Source: Acidobacteriota bacterium (lineage in GTDB: Bacteria > Acidobacteriota > Thermoanaerobaculia > Multivoradales > SZUA-115). Taken from it: 64,000 nucleotides of DNA. The position numbers were made by a program, and so were the translations under genes. Below the pieces are notes generated by a model. It had not been told where the DNA came from and ran no database searches. It saw nothing but the letters and a program-made list of their open reading frames with translations. Positions 35,842 to 45,558 of the stretch are shown here, one piece after another. Every line of letters begins with the position of its first letter. The first letter of the stretch is position 1. The stretch covers positions 1 through 64,000 of the forward strand of contig JAJRVQ010000167.1 of the NCBI GenBank assembly GCA_024277255.1, in the 5' to 3' direction.

Positions 35842-37209
35842 ATGAGAAGAGGATGGTGGCCCGCGGCGGTCTTGTGTCTACTCCTCTGGGGGTGTGGATC
35901 AGATTCGCCGCCGCGCTGGAATGTGCTCTTCCTGATGGTCGACACCCTGCGCGCCGACCATCTCAGCTCCTACGGCTATCCACGGCCTACCAGCCCGGCA
36001 CTGGATCGTTTCGCCAACTCGGCGGTTTTCTTCGACAATGCCTTCAGCCAGGCCGGCTGCACCTTTCCTTCGGTCAACTCCATGTTGACCTCCCGCTACC
36101 CGCATCGTTTCCTCTTCCAGCCACGGCGCGACTGGTCCATCCCGGAGGAGACCCCGTCGATGGCGGAAATCCTCGCCAGCCATGGCTACTCGACCTTCGC
36201 CGTCTCCGCCAGCTCGGTGGTCCGCAAGACGCCCACCGTCCACAACAAAGTAGGGGGATACGATCGCGGATTCGCCATCTTTGACGAGCACTGCCTCGAC
36301 GGCGATGCCGACTGCGTCAACGACACCGCAATGGCGATCCTCAACGAGTTGGACGGGGCGGACAGGCCGTTTTTCGGCTACCTCCACTACGTCGATCCGC
36401 ATCAGCCCTACCAACCTCCCGAGGAGTTTGCCCGCAGCTTCTCCAGTGACAGCACCGGTGACGGTCAAGCGGTCAAGCCCTTCATCCGGCGCGGCGAAAT
36501 AGCGCCGATCGAGGAGATGATCTACCACCAAGGCCCCGATCTGGCGCTCAAGTCGCACGACATCCAACATCTGATCGCCCTCTACGATGACGAAATCGCC
36601 TACTTCGACCAGCAGCTGGCCGCCCTGCTGGACGAGTTGGACCGGCGTGGACTCAGCGAGCGCACGCTGATGGTGATCGCCTCCGACCACGGCGAGGCCT
36701 TCCTGGAACACGGCGACATCCACCACTGCCGCGATCTCGTCCACAGCACCGTCTTGCACACTCCGCTGATGCTGCGCATTCCCGGACTCGACGCCGTGCG
36801 CTCCGCGGAGCTGGCGCAGAATCTCGATATCTTACCGACCGTACTGGACTACCTGGCGATCGACGAGCGGGAGTTCGAGTTTGACGGCAAGAGCTTGCGA
36901 CGATCGATCGAGGATCGCGGCAGGGTCAACCGCCACGCCTTTTCCAGCCAGGGAGTGATGCGAACGGTGGTCGACAACCGCTACCGGCTGACGCTCAACC
37001 TGGAAAGTGGAGCGGTTCAGCTCTTCGACCACCGAGAGGATCCGATGGAAGCCTTCGATCTCGCCTCGCAACACCCGCAGACCGTACAGGCTCTGCGCAG
37101 TACGCTGCGCGACTGGATCGTACGCTACGAGGGTAAGGACTCGTCGCAGCGTAGCGTCAGGCGAGCCCGCGAAGTGCGCGAGCAGCTGCGAGCCCTCGGC
37201 TATCTGTAA
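35842..37209 (+). CDS. Sulfatase-like (alkaline phosphatase superfamily) lipoprotein
   Basis: A 455-residue protein of the sulfatase/phosphotransferase superfamily. The lipobox LLLWGC near residue 17 marks it as a lipoprotein. Metal ligands are in MVDTLRADHL and IASDHGEAF, and a later HTPLMLRIPG matches the family. The nucleophile position reads GCTFPS. Cysteine sulfatases have C-x-P-S-R, but here the aligned residue before FPS is threonine, so it is more likely a phospho- or phosphoethanolamine-transferase-like enzyme or a non-sulfatase hydrolase than an FGly sulfatase. A cysteine stands one residue earlier, which could mislead automatic annotation. No clear ribosome site precedes the ATG at 35842. 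It faces away from the fab operon and precedes an MscS gene. Confidence 0.85.
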   Translation: MRRGWWPAAVLCLLLWGCGSDSPPRWNVLFLMVDTLRADHLSSYGYPRPTSPALDRFANSAVFFDNAFSQAGCTFPSVNSMLTSRYPHRFLFQPRRDWSIPEETPSMAEILASHGYSTFAVSASSVVRKTPTVHNKVGGYDRGFAIFDEHCLDGDADCVNDTAMAILNELDGADRPFFGYLHYVDPHQPYQPPEEFARSFSSDSTGDGQAVKPFIRRGEIAPIEEMIYHQGPDLALKSHDIQHLIALYDDEIAYFDQQLAALLDELDRRGLSERTLMVIASDHGEAFLEHGDIHHCRDLVHSTVLHTPLMLRIPGLDAVRSAELAQNLDILPTVLDYLAIDEREFEFDGKSLRRSIEDRGRVNRHAFSSQGVMRTVVDNRYRLTLNLESGAVQLFDHREDPMEAFDLASQHPQTVQALRSTLRDWIVRYEGKDSSQRSVRRAREVREQLRALGYL

Positions 37210-37334
37210 GCTACTTCGCCCATCGCGGCCACCGAGAGCCGGCATGACGCGCATTGACCGGGGCCTCAGTCGGTAGCAAGATCACCCATCCAGCCAACAC
37301 CCAGGATTATCAAGTCAGTTAGGGGTTCATCACG

Positions 37335-38480
37335 ATGCAAGACACGGTACCCGCCGGCACCGCCGAGACCGCGAACCAAGCGGTGCAAAGTGCTCGCCTG
37401 GTCGACCTTCCGGACTGGACCCCCGAACCGCTGCTGCGCGGCTGGCAAATGATCGAGGAACAACCTCTGCTGGCGGCACTGGTCGTCGTGGTCTTGGCCT
37501 TCTTGGGGGGCAAACTGATCCAGGTTCTGACCCGCCGTGGCATCACCCGGCTGACGGCGAGAACGAAAACCGACCTCGACGACCAGGTGCTGGCACTTCT
37601 CCACCGGCCGATCTTCCTCACCTTCTTCTTCGGCGGCCTAGCCATCGCCACTCGTGTCTTGCAGCTGCCACCGCGTCTCATCTTCTTTCTCGCCGCCATC
37701 CTCAAGACGATTCTCGCCGTGATCTGGATGATCACCGGCTTTAGGGTCCTCAAGCTGATCCTCGAGGCGCTGGGTCGCAATCGGAAGCGCTTCCCGATCC
37801 TCGACGAGCGCACCATCCCCCTCTTCGACATGTTCGGCAAGCTGCTCCTGCTAGGTGGTGCCAGCTACTTCCTGCTACTCATCTGGGGGATCGATCCCAC
37901 CGCCTGGCTGGCTTCGGCCGGCGTCCTCGGCCTGGCCGTCGGCTTCGCCGCCAAAGACACTCTGGCCAACCTCTTCGGCGGCCTCTTCATCGTCGCCGAC
38001 GCCCCCTACACACTCGGCGATTTCGTCAACCTGGACAGCGGCGAACGGGGCCGGGTCACCCATGTCGGCATTCGCAGCACCCGGCTGTTGACCCGTGACG
38101 ACATCGAAATCACCGTGCCCAACGCGATCATGGCCAACGCCAAGATCATCAACGAGAGCGGCGGCCCATGGGAGAAGGAGCGCATTCGCATCAAGGTCGG
38201 AGTCGCCTACGGCTCGGACCTGGATCAGGTCTGCGAGGTTCTACGCCAACTGGCGATCGACCACCCGCACATCTGCACCGATCCCAACCCACGCGTGCGT
38301 ATGCGCGGATTCGGCGACTCGAGCCTGGATTTCGAACTCCTCTGCTGGATCGACGAACCGGTCCTGCGCGGCAAGCTCATCCACGAGCTGAACATGAAGG
38401 TCTACAAATCCTTCCAGCAGCACAACATCGAGATCCCCTTCCCGCAGCGCGACGTGCACTTGCGCAAGGTGGAAGGCTAG
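37335..38480 (+). CDS. Small-conductance mechanosensitive channel (MscS family)
   Basis: A 381-residue MscS-type channel that releases solutes when membrane tension rises. Four or five hydrophobic segments cover residues 40-210. The pore-lining helix is in LASAGVLGLAVGFAAKDTLANLFGG (positions about 195-219), with the glycine/alanine packing and the AKDTLANL family signature. The cytoplasmic beta domain follows (GDFVNLDSGERGRV, with VPNAIMANAKIIN). It lies about 125 bases after the sulfatase-like gene, with GGGG upstream of the ATG. Its 3' end meets the next gene head-on with 2 bases between. Confidence 0.95.
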   Translation: MQDTVPAGTAETANQAVQSARLVDLPDWTPEPLLRGWQMIEEQPLLAALVVVVLAFLGGKLIQVLTRRGITRLTARTKTDLDDQVLALLHRPIFLTFFFGGLAIATRVLQLPPRLIFFLAAILKTILAVIWMITGFRVLKLILEALGRNRKRFPILDERTIPLFDMFGKLLLLGGASYFLLLIWGIDPTAWLASAGVLGLAVGFAAKDTLANLFGGLFIVADAPYTLGDFVNLDSGERGRVTHVGIRSTRLLTRDDIEITVPNAIMANAKIINESGGPWEKERIRIKVGVAYGSDLDQVCEVLRQLAIDHPHICTDPNPRVRMRGFGDSSLDFELLCWIDEPVLRGKLIHELNMKVYKSFQQHNIEIPFPQRDVHLRKVEG

Positions 38481-38482
38481 CC

Positions 38483-39844
38483 TCACCTTTCGAGGCGCCA
38501 GCGCATCTGGTCGCTTCGGTGGCCGATCACCACCGTCAGCCGGCCGTAGTCGGCCCAGGGTTCGAGCACCGTCGCCCAGGCCCGCCAGCGTCTGGCGTGG
38601 CTGCGACCGACGAAGGGAATCGTCTCGATGGTCGTCGCCAGTTCGTCCACCAGCTGAGCCGCGGGGCCGGGATTCACCCACAGGGCGCGGGCCGGGGCCG
38701 TCGAGCCGCTCGCTGTCGGCGGCGCTGCCAGAGGTGCCAGGCGAGTGGCCACCTCCTGGGCTGCGCGCAGGCTCTCGTCGTCAAAGGCGGTCAGCCGCCA
38801 GCCGGCGACCTCGGCGGTGGGTAGTTCGCCGCGTAGCCGGCGGATGATCCTCTCTCCCGGTAACTTCCACCGCTTGCCCCCGGGCCGCGAGAGAACCGCC
38901 GCGCCGGGCAGGGAGGAGTCGTTCCCACGCCGGGCCAGAACGCCGGCCTGCGCTCCACGCCGCAAGAGACCATCGCCAGCGGTAGCGGAGGCAAAAAGCA
39001 GGGCGACGGCCTGCTCGGGCAGCGGATCGCCGATCTCGGGAGGGCGCCAGTCGCCCTCGCCGATCAACTCGACGCCGGTCTCCTGCTCGACAAGCCGGTA
39101 GGTGCCCGCCGGAAGCAATCCGGTGGCGCGGGTGAGCCGCAACCGGCTGAGGGCTGGAGGACGGGGGGAGGTGGGTCCTGGCTTCACGCGCACGTCGATC
39201 GCCACCTCATCGCGTGGTTCAAGTAGCCACAAGCTACCTCGCCATCGCACCCGGGCCGGTCGCCCTGAAAGCTCCACCTCACCGCCGGCCAACCAAGGAT
39301 TGGAGGCGACCTTCCCCGCCAAGCGGGCGACCAGCGACAGCGCTGGATAGACCCGCGCCGCGACCACGAAACGGTCACCTCCTGCCGCCGAAGCCACTAC
39401 GATCTCCTTGGCCGGCGGGGCCCGAAACGGCCCGAATCGCGGTACCTCCATCTCCGCCAAACCGGCCACCTCGGCCACCGCGGCCAGGTAGCGATCCGCC
39501 TCTCCCACCTGGTCAGCCAGGAAGCCCAAGTTCTGATGCGGGTAGGCCAGCCAGAGGCAGGCTTGGTAGTCGTCACTGGCCAGAAGATCGGCGGCGAAAG
39601 AGTGCGCTTTGGGCGCACCCTGGCGGGGACGGGGCGAATACCAGTAGAGGTAGTGGCCCACCAGCAGTAGAAAACCGCTGGCGGCCGCCAGCCACCAGTG
39701 CAGCCAGCGACCCGACTCCTGCGGCCTACCGGCGGTGCGTGAGCGCCTGCGTTCCCATCTTGGCCGGCGCCTCCCGCGCCGTCCGCCGTGGTGACCACCG
39801 CGGAGACCACCGGACCAGCCTCCCGGCGGCTGTTGGATGGTCAA
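38483..39844 (-). CDS. Single-pass membrane protein of unknown function in polysaccharide locus
   Basis: A 453-residue protein I do not recognise. The first 45 residues are basic and rich in glycine and arginine. One membrane helix follows (WLAAASGFLLLVGHYLYW, near 50-67), and the rest looks like an exported, beta-rich region with many tryptophans and arginines. The topology suggests a short cytoplasmic tail and a large outside domain. The TTG start overlaps the stop of the preceding membrane-protein gene as TTGA, and GGAG lies 7 bases upstream, so the two are translated together. Role in assembly or modification of a surface polysaccharide is inferred from position only. Confidence 0.75.
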   Translation of the reverse strand: MTIQQPPGGWSGGLRGGHHGGRRGRRRPRWERRRSRTAGRPQESGRWLHWWLAAASGFLLLVGHYLYWYSPRPRQGAPKAHSFAADLLASDDYQACLWLAYPHQNLGFLADQVGEADRYLAAVAEVAGLAEMEVPRFGPFRAPPAKEIVVASAAGGDRFVVAARVYPALSLVARLAGKVASNPWLAGGEVELSGRPARVRWRGSLWLLEPRDEVAIDVRVKPGPTSPRPPALSRLRLTRATGLLPAGTYRLVEQETGVELIGEGDWRPPEIGDPLPEQAVALLFASATAGDGLLRRGAQAGVLARRGNDSSLPGAAVLSRPGGKRWKLPGERIIRRLRGELPTAEVAGWRLTAFDDESLRAAQEVATRLAPLAAPPTASGSTAPARALWVNPGPAAQLVDELATTIETIPFVGRSHARRWRAWATVLEPWADYGRLTVVIGHRSDQMRWRLER

Positions 39845-41703
39845 GGCCCCTCTCCGGTGAAATCCAAGAAAACACCCAGGAAGCGACGATCGGAACTGGT
39901 CGGATCATGCATCATCGCAACCTTTCCGCCCTCCACCGTCACCTCGATGCGGTAGTAGTAGACGCGCTCGTCACTCTCCGGGGTGAACGGGCTAGGCAGT
40001 CGAGCCACCGGTCTCGCCGTCAGCCGCAAACGGCTTCCCTGGCGTTTGGCCAGCGAGTCGAAACGGACCGCTGCCGAGCTGCCCGAGGCGCACAGGCGAA
40101 CGGAGCCGTCGCCGAGCGCATGGACATCCACCGAGAGATCGAGCAGCGGCTGGCGAGTGACCACGAACAGCTCCGAGGTGGAGTCGCCGCGCAGCCAGAC
40201 GCCGTTGGGGTGGCCCTCGTCGACAAAGAACGTCGCCCGGGGAACCAACCACAGTTTCTGATCGCCCCACAGTCGGGCCGCGTAGCCGGGAAGACGGCCG
40301 GCGGCGGCGAGCGTCACTTCCAGCGGTAGCCGTGGCGAGGAGAGGCTCGTCTCAAAGTTCGCGGTCGAGGATGAGGCGGAAGCCGAGACGGGCAAAGCAG
40401 CCGCCACCGCCGGCAGTGTCCACAGTGCCGCCGCCAGCCAGGCCAAGGAACCGGTGAGGCCACTGCTGAAACCACTGCTGAATCCACTGCTGAATCCACT
40501 GCGCCGCCCAGCCAACAACCACAGGGCCGGAGCGATCAGCGCCAGCCGCCGGTCGCCCAGGGCATCGACCGCCACCGAGTCCCGCTGCGGCCCGCTCCAC
40601 ACGACAGTCAACAGAGCGATCACCACGGCAGCGAGCAGCAGCCGCTGCTGGCGATCCCCACCGCGGATCAGCGCCAAGAGGAGAGCTGCCAGAGCGAAGG
40701 GAAAGAAGGCGAGCAAGCCGAGATGGCGCCCCGCCAGCAGATAGAGCAGGTTGCGCGGTGCGTTGGCCAACCCACCCAGACCGCTGAGTTCGAAACCGCC
40801 ACCGCGCGCCTCGATGGCGGCGGACTGTTCCGCCGGCTCCGCCACTCTTGCTGGCGTGGCACCTTTGAGCGCCCGCTCCCAAGCTCCCCGGCGCTGGTTC
40901 TGCGACGAAGAGAGGGGGAAGTCGCTGAGGAAGCGGGCGTGCAGAGTGGTCGGTCCTTCCACCCCGCCGACCAGCCGTCGCTGCAACGAACTCAAGACCA
41001 GAGTCACCACCAGCGCCGCACTGAGAAAGCCGACCAGGCCATTCAACCGGCGGGCGACAAGGAGGTCGACGAGAATCGCCACCGCGAAGATCCAAGCCAG
41101 TGGTGTGTGCGCCGCCGCCAGGCCGATCGCCATCCCGGCGACAGTCAAACCAATCCCCCGGCGCAAGTCCGAGTCCGTCCGCCGAGGTCGGCTACGGCGC
41201 CAGAGCCAAAGCGCAGCAAACAGAGAGGTCATCACGAAGGTCTCCGCCTGGGCGCGGAATAGGTAGGCCAGGCAGGCCGTACCGGCGACAAAACCGAGCC
41301 ACCAGACGAGCGATGGCGGATCCTCGAAGCGACCGCGCACCAGCAGCGCGGCGGCGAAAGCCAGCCACAAGAGGGCATTGAAGATCAGCAGTCCGCGACC
41401 GCCCAGTAGGGCGTAGATGGGCATAACGACCAGCGGATAGGCCAGCGGGCGGGCGTAATAGGAGGTGGCGCCGGTATCCGGGCTGAGCAGCGCCACCCCG
41501 CGCGGCCCCTGCGGCCAGCGTTCGAGCCCACGGCCAAGGTCGACGCGCTCGAAGAGGAGGTCGTGGTCGTGCCACAGGCTCTCGACCATCGACAGGTAGG
41601 TCGCCTCCTCCGCCGTCGGCACGGGCGCCACCGGCAGGGCGATGGCCAACCCCAACAGCACCGCCGCCAGGATGGGCAGCCACGCGCGCCCGGTTACATT
41701 CAC
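39841..41703 (-). CDS. Multi-pass membrane protein, glycosyltransferase/polymerase-like
   Basis: A 620-residue membrane protein with about ten hydrophobic segments in the first 430 residues and a soluble, beta-rich C-terminal domain. The early acidic loop (TAEEATYLSMVESLWHDHD) resembles the first loop of PMT/ArnT-type GT-C glycosyltransferases, where an acidic pair is catalytic. A three-fold SGFS repeat lies near residue 405. It may transfer a lipid-linked sugar or polymerise repeat units. The GTG at 41703 starts 4 bases after the stop of the upstream fused glycosyltransferase; an in-frame extension to 41799 would overlap that gene. Confident as an integral membrane protein, less so as a glycosyltransferase. 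Confidence 0.7.
   Translation of the reverse strand: MNVTGRAWLPILAAVLLGLAIALPVAPVPTAEEATYLSMVESLWHDHDLLFERVDLGRGLERWPQGPRGVALLSPDTGATSYYARPLAYPLVVMPIYALLGGRGLLIFNALLWLAFAAALLVRGRFEDPPSLVWWLGFVAGTACLAYLFRAQAETFVMTSLFAALWLWRRSRPRRTDSDLRRGIGLTVAGMAIGLAAAHTPLAWIFAVAILVDLLVARRLNGLVGFLSAALVVTLVLSSLQRRLVGGVEGPTTLHARFLSDFPLSSSQNQRRGAWERALKGATPARVAEPAEQSAAIEARGGGFELSGLGGLANAPRNLLYLLAGRHLGLLAFFPFALAALLLALIRGGDRQQRLLLAAVVIALLTVVWSGPQRDSVAVDALGDRRLALIAPALWLLAGRRSGFSSGFSSGFSSGLTGSLAWLAAALWTLPAVAAALPVSASASSSTANFETSLSSPRLPLEVTLAAAGRLPGYAARLWGDQKLWLVPRATFFVDEGHPNGVWLRGDSTSELFVVTRQPLLDLSVDVHALGDGSVRLCASGSSAAVRFDSLAKRQGSRLRLTARPVARLPSPFTPESDERVYYYRIEVTVEGGKVAMMHDPTSSDRRFLGVFLDFTGEGP
40461..40502 (-). repeat. 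12-bp tandem repeat, in-frame SGFS units
   Basis: Three full copies (CACTGCTGAAAC once, CACTGCTGAATC twice) and a half copy lie in tandem inside the membrane-protein gene. They encode a repeating SGFS unit on the minus strand. Twelve bases keep the frame, so copy number can change without breaking the gene. Confidence 0.85.
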
Positions 41704-41707
41704 CGGG

Positions 41708-44326
41708 TCATATCCCGAAGTGCTCACCGGTCGGGCCGTTGACCCGGTCAAAGATGCGCTGGAGACGCTGCACCAGGGTGGCCGCCACGGCTTCGACACC
41801 GTGATGGGTCACAATGTCCAGCTGTGCCCGCTCGGCCAGCGGCGCAACCTGTGCCGGCGCCGAGAAAGCTTGGCGCATGCATTGCGCGGCGTGCGCTTCA
41901 TCCGGCTGTGCCCAGAGTCCACCCCGCGCGTAGGGTCCTTCGTCCTCTTCGATTTCGACCAGCCGGTAGCGCACCTGCAAACTGTTGTTGACCGTCATGA
42001 AGTCGGTGTTGCCGGAGTAGGCGGTGGCGATCACCGGTTTGCCGAGGACCATCGCCTCCGCCATGGTCAACCCGAAGCCCTCGGCGCGGTGCAGCGACAC
42101 GTAACAGTCCGCCGCCGCCGCCAGCGCATGGACCTCCTCCTTGCTCAGGTACTCGTCGATCAGCCGCACGGGATAGTCGCCGATCAGCTCGGTGAGTTCT
42201 TCGACAGCCTGGGGAGCAAACTGGGAGTTGATCGTCTTGAGCACCAGCTGAACCGGCTCACTGGCCTCGAAGGCACGCTGAAAAGCGCGCACCAAACCCA
42301 ACGGGTTCTTGCGCTGCGGGTAGCTCAAGAAATCGAAGGTGAAGAGGAAGGTGAAGGGCTCCGCGGAGAGATCGAGTCGCCGCCTCAGCGCCTGGATTGC
42401 CGATTCCTCGGGCAACTCGAAGGCTACCGGAAGGCCCACCTTGCGCACCGGTACTGGAGCGGCGGCACCGATGGCGTCCACACAGAAGCTGCTGGCGGTC
42501 CAGATCTCGTGGAAGTAGGCGAAGGAGGAGTCCCAGCTGCGAGGAAACTGCGCCAACTCCCACATCCAGTAGCCGACGTTGTACTTGCGCCGGAACTTCT
42601 CGTGGCCCAGATGCTCGAAGACGTGCGGCACCTGATCGGCGTTGACGAAGAAGAGATTGATGTCGTAGTCGTAGCTGTCCGAGAAATCTTGAAAGGAACG
42701 GTCACCGGTGCGCGAGGCCACCCCCAGTTCGAGGTTGCACAGAGCATAGGGAATGGCCGCCCGCTCCAGTGCGCGAATCAACCCCCGCACCCCTTCGCCC
42801 ATCCCGCTTTCGGCGCTGATGTAGCCGCAGACGTTGACCCCCGCGCGAGTGATCGCCAGCTGTGAGACATGGCTGGCGACGAGTCCCGGTCCTGGGCCGT
42901 CGAGGGCCGGCCGTCCGGGACGCAGCCGGCGGCGCAGAGCCGCGGTTCGATCCTCACCCAGCGAACGCTTGAGGTGGTACTTGGCCTTGCTGGCCAGCTC
43001 ACTGCGATAGAGACGGCGCGCCGCCCGGCGGGCGTTTCCGGCCAGCGACATGCGAGCCTTGGCCTGCCCGCCCGCGCCTGCCTGCGGCGCCTCCCCGGCC
43101 TTGCCCGCCAGCAAGCCGGCCACCGGCTGGAGGAAGAGATCGGTCAAGCGGTACTCCGCCGGCCCGGCGACGAGCAGCCACTCGCCGAGGCGGCGATGGT
43201 CGCGGCCGAACGGATCGGGATAGCCCTCGATCAGATCGTCGCGCGAACGGTAGAGATGGTAGAGCAGCCGCGAGAGAGAGCCGCCGGCACCTGTCTTGGC
43301 GGGTTGTTGCATCCACTCGAAGAAGGTCCCCTCGCCGGTTGCGAACGGATCGCCGAAGCGGAGCCGGTCCGGTCCCAGAGAGCGGTAGAAAGAGCGCGCG
43401 ATGTCGGCCACGCGAGTCCCGTCCGCGAACTGGTCGTAGGCGTAGGCCCAGCCGCGAGTCTCCTGCCATCCCGCCGCCAGCAGGTGATCTCGATAGGCCA
43501 GGTAGAGTTCACGCGCTTGCCCGATGTCGCCCAGCCGAAAGCGATTCTGGTGCTTCGAGACTCTGTCGATATCGTGTGGATCGAAGCCGCTGAAGTGGAA
43601 AAACTGAAGCGGTCGGCCATTGACCCGCGCCGCCCCCTCGGGACCGTCGAGGGTGACGGTACGGCCATGAAGATTCCAGTAGGCGACGTTGTAGCCCGGG
43701 TCCTTGAGCAGATGAACGCCGAGGAACAAGCTGGGAACCAGGTCGATCCACTTCTGATCGACGAAGAGCCCCTTCGGGATGTCGACGACGCACCGATCGT
43801 AGACGCGGCGGTGCCACCAGTCGAGCAACGGCATCGCCGCCTCCGCGCCCGACAGTGCGATGAAACCGAGATTGTAGGCGCCGGCCTGCAAGATGTGAGT
43901 CTCACCCGGCAGGTAGTCGTCGTCGATCGGCGTATCGAGGTGCGGCGTCAAGGCCACCGCATACTCGTCGAGCAAAGAACTCAGCCCTTCCAACCGGTTC
44001 ATCACCTGGATGTCCGGGTCGAAGTAGATGAGCTTCTCCGCCCCGTGATGGGCGAACAGGTGGCGCATGAAAGCCGGTTTGACGGCGGTGTTGAGTTCGA
44101 GGATGGTGTACTTGAAGGCGAAGTCCTCGAACCTCTCGATCCCCAGCTCCTCGGCGGTGATCACCTCGAAGGGCTCGCCGGCCGGATCGAAGCAGCCCTC
44201 GATTCGATCGACCAGGCAGACAAAGACCCGAGATCGCGGGTGGTGGCGGAGGAACGAGCGCGCCAGTACCCGCGCGAAGGGCAGGTAGTTCTTCGACACG
44301 ATGGTGCAAGCCGTCAGCTCTCTCAC
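41708..44326 (-). CDS. Two-domain glycosyltransferase (GT8-like plus GT4)
   Basis: An 872-residue fusion of two sugar transferases. Residues 1-270 form a GT-A-like domain with VSKNYLPFARVLARSF and YFDPDIQVMN, where DPD is in the place of a DxD metal site. A helical, glycine- and arginine-rich linker spans about 300-480. Residues 490-872 are a GT-B domain of the GT4 type: GMGEGVR near the N-lobe, KNPLGLVRAF, and HRAEGFGLTMAEAMVLGKPVI at the sugar-nucleotide site (E-x7-E pattern). One protein may add two successive sugars. The GTG start overlaps the stop of the upstream GT4 gene (GTGA), with GGAG upstream. Part of the surface polysaccharide locus. Confidence 0.9.
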   Translation of the reverse strand: MRELTACTIVSKNYLPFARVLARSFLRHHPRSRVFVCLVDRIEGCFDPAGEPFEVITAEELGIERFEDFAFKYTILELNTAVKPAFMRHLFAHHGAEKLIYFDPDIQVMNRLEGLSSLLDEYAVALTPHLDTPIDDDYLPGETHILQAGAYNLGFIALSGAEAAMPLLDWWHRRVYDRCVVDIPKGLFVDQKWIDLVPSLFLGVHLLKDPGYNVAYWNLHGRTVTLDGPEGAARVNGRPLQFFHFSGFDPHDIDRVSKHQNRFRLGDIGQARELYLAYRDHLLAAGWQETRGWAYAYDQFADGTRVADIARSFYRSLGPDRLRFGDPFATGEGTFFEWMQQPAKTGAGGSLSRLLYHLYRSRDDLIEGYPDPFGRDHRRLGEWLLVAGPAEYRLTDLFLQPVAGLLAGKAGEAPQAGAGGQAKARMSLAGNARRAARRLYRSELASKAKYHLKRSLGEDRTAALRRRLRPGRPALDGPGPGLVASHVSQLAITRAGVNVCGYISAESGMGEGVRGLIRALERAAIPYALCNLELGVASRTGDRSFQDFSDSYDYDINLFFVNADQVPHVFEHLGHEKFRRKYNVGYWMWELAQFPRSWDSSFAYFHEIWTASSFCVDAIGAAAPVPVRKVGLPVAFELPEESAIQALRRRLDLSAEPFTFLFTFDFLSYPQRKNPLGLVRAFQRAFEASEPVQLVLKTINSQFAPQAVEELTELIGDYPVRLIDEYLSKEEVHALAAAADCYVSLHRAEGFGLTMAEAMVLGKPVIATAYSGNTDFMTVNNSLQVRYRLVEIEEDEGPYARGGLWAQPDEAHAAQCMRQAFSAPAQVAPLAERAQLDIVTHHGVEAVAATLVQRLQRIFDRVNGPTGEHFGI

Positions 44327-45552
44327 TGGCCGTTCTCCGCGGCGAGGCCGGGTTGCGGCGAGAGCGCCGCCTCGTTGTCAAGATGGCTCACATCGTTGCG
44401 GGAACGCACGCCGTGGGTGTAGCTGCGGAGCAGACGGCGAGCCGACTCCCGCCATGAAAAACGGCGGGCTCGCTCCAGCCCCGCCTGGCGCAAGCGGGCA
44501 GCGAGACCGGGTTCGGCCAGCAGGCGAGTGAGGCCGGCAGCGATCGATGCCGTCTCCCGCGCATCGACGAGGAGTGCCGCCTCCCCCACCACCTCGGGCA
44601 GCGAAGAGCTGTCGCCGGTCAGCACCACGGTGCCGCAGGCCATCGCTTCGAGCGGTGGCAAACCGAAGCCCTCGGCCAAGGAGGGATAGGCGAGCAGGTC
44701 GGCGCCGCCGTAGAGGGCGGGCAGGTCGGCCTCCTCCACCCGGCCGAGGAAACGTACCCTCTCCTCCAATCCAAGACGGACGACTACCGCCGCGGGATCC
44801 GTTTGAGCGCCGGCACCTGACCAGCCCGCACCACCGGCCACGGCGAGAAGATGTCCGCCGGCAAGCTCTGGGCTCAACCCGGCAAAGGCCTCGATCAAGC
44901 GCGCCAGGTTCTTGCGCGGCTCGCGAGTACCGACGCTCAGCAGGTAGGGCCGATCGAGACCGTGCCGAGAGCGCACGCGGCGCACCTCCTCATCGCTCGG
45001 CGGGGCAAAGCGCCCATCGACCGCGGGAGGGATCACGGAGATCTCGTCGCGCAGGGCGAGATAGTTCTCCACCTCTCGCCGGCTGCTTTCGGAAATCGTA
45101 CTCAGCCGCGCTCCCCGCGCCAGCGCTCGGGCCAGCCCACGGGTGCAGTGAAGGCGATTCTCCACCGTGTGGGCCGCCGGCAGGGTGAGAAAGGTGAGGT
45201 CGTAGACGGTGAACAACACGGGGCCACGGTATCTGCGCGGGACGCTGTGCGTGGTGCAATGAAAAAGGTCGACCTCGCCATCGATCGGTGCCCGTTGTGG
45301 TTTGAGTTTGAAACAGGCCGGCAACTGAGCGCCCGCAACCGCCCCGGCGAGCACCTGGGTGAGGATGGCGAGGGTCTCCTTCTCCGAGTCGCCGGCCGGC
45401 AACGGCTGGTACAGCGAATACAGAAGAAAGCGATGGTCATCCAGCTTGCCCTCCCCCGCCAGCGCAGCCAACCCCGCCAGCAGACCAGCCGTGTAGCGGC
45501 CGATCCCATCGGGTGGCCCCAGAGCCTTGCTGATGTCAATGCCGATGCGCAC
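44323..45552 (-). CDS. GT4 glycosyltransferase
   Basis: A 409-residue GT-B enzyme of family 4. MRIGIDISKAL, with GIGRYTAGLL, makes the N-terminal acceptor-lobe loop. The C-lobe has SVGTREPRKN, RFLGRVEEADLPALY and EGFGLPPLEAMACG with the retaining E-x7-E pair. It probably adds one sugar to a lipid-linked intermediate at the inner membrane. The start is GTG at 45552 with a poor ribosome site, six bases after the stop of the small membrane protein upstream, so coupling is likely. The last 30 residues are a polar tail beyond the usual fold. Confidence 0.92.
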   Translation of the reverse strand: MRIGIDISKALGPPDGIGRYTAGLLAGLAALAGEGKLDDHRFLLYSLYQPLPAGDSEKETLAILTQVLAGAVAGAQLPACFKLKPQRAPIDGEVDLFHCTTHSVPRRYRGPVLFTVYDLTFLTLPAAHTVENRLHCTRGLARALARGARLSTISESSRREVENYLALRDEISVIPPAVDGRFAPPSDEEVRRVRSRHGLDRPYLLSVGTREPRKNLARLIEAFAGLSPELAGGHLLAVAGGAGWSGAGAQTDPAAVVVRLGLEERVRFLGRVEEADLPALYGGADLLAYPSLAEGFGLPPLEAMACGTVVLTGDSSSLPEVVGEAALLVDARETASIAAGLTRLLAEPGLAARLRQAGLERARRFSWRESARRLLRSYTHGVRSRNDVSHLDNEAALSPQPGLAAENGQ

Positions 45553-45558
45553 AGCGGA

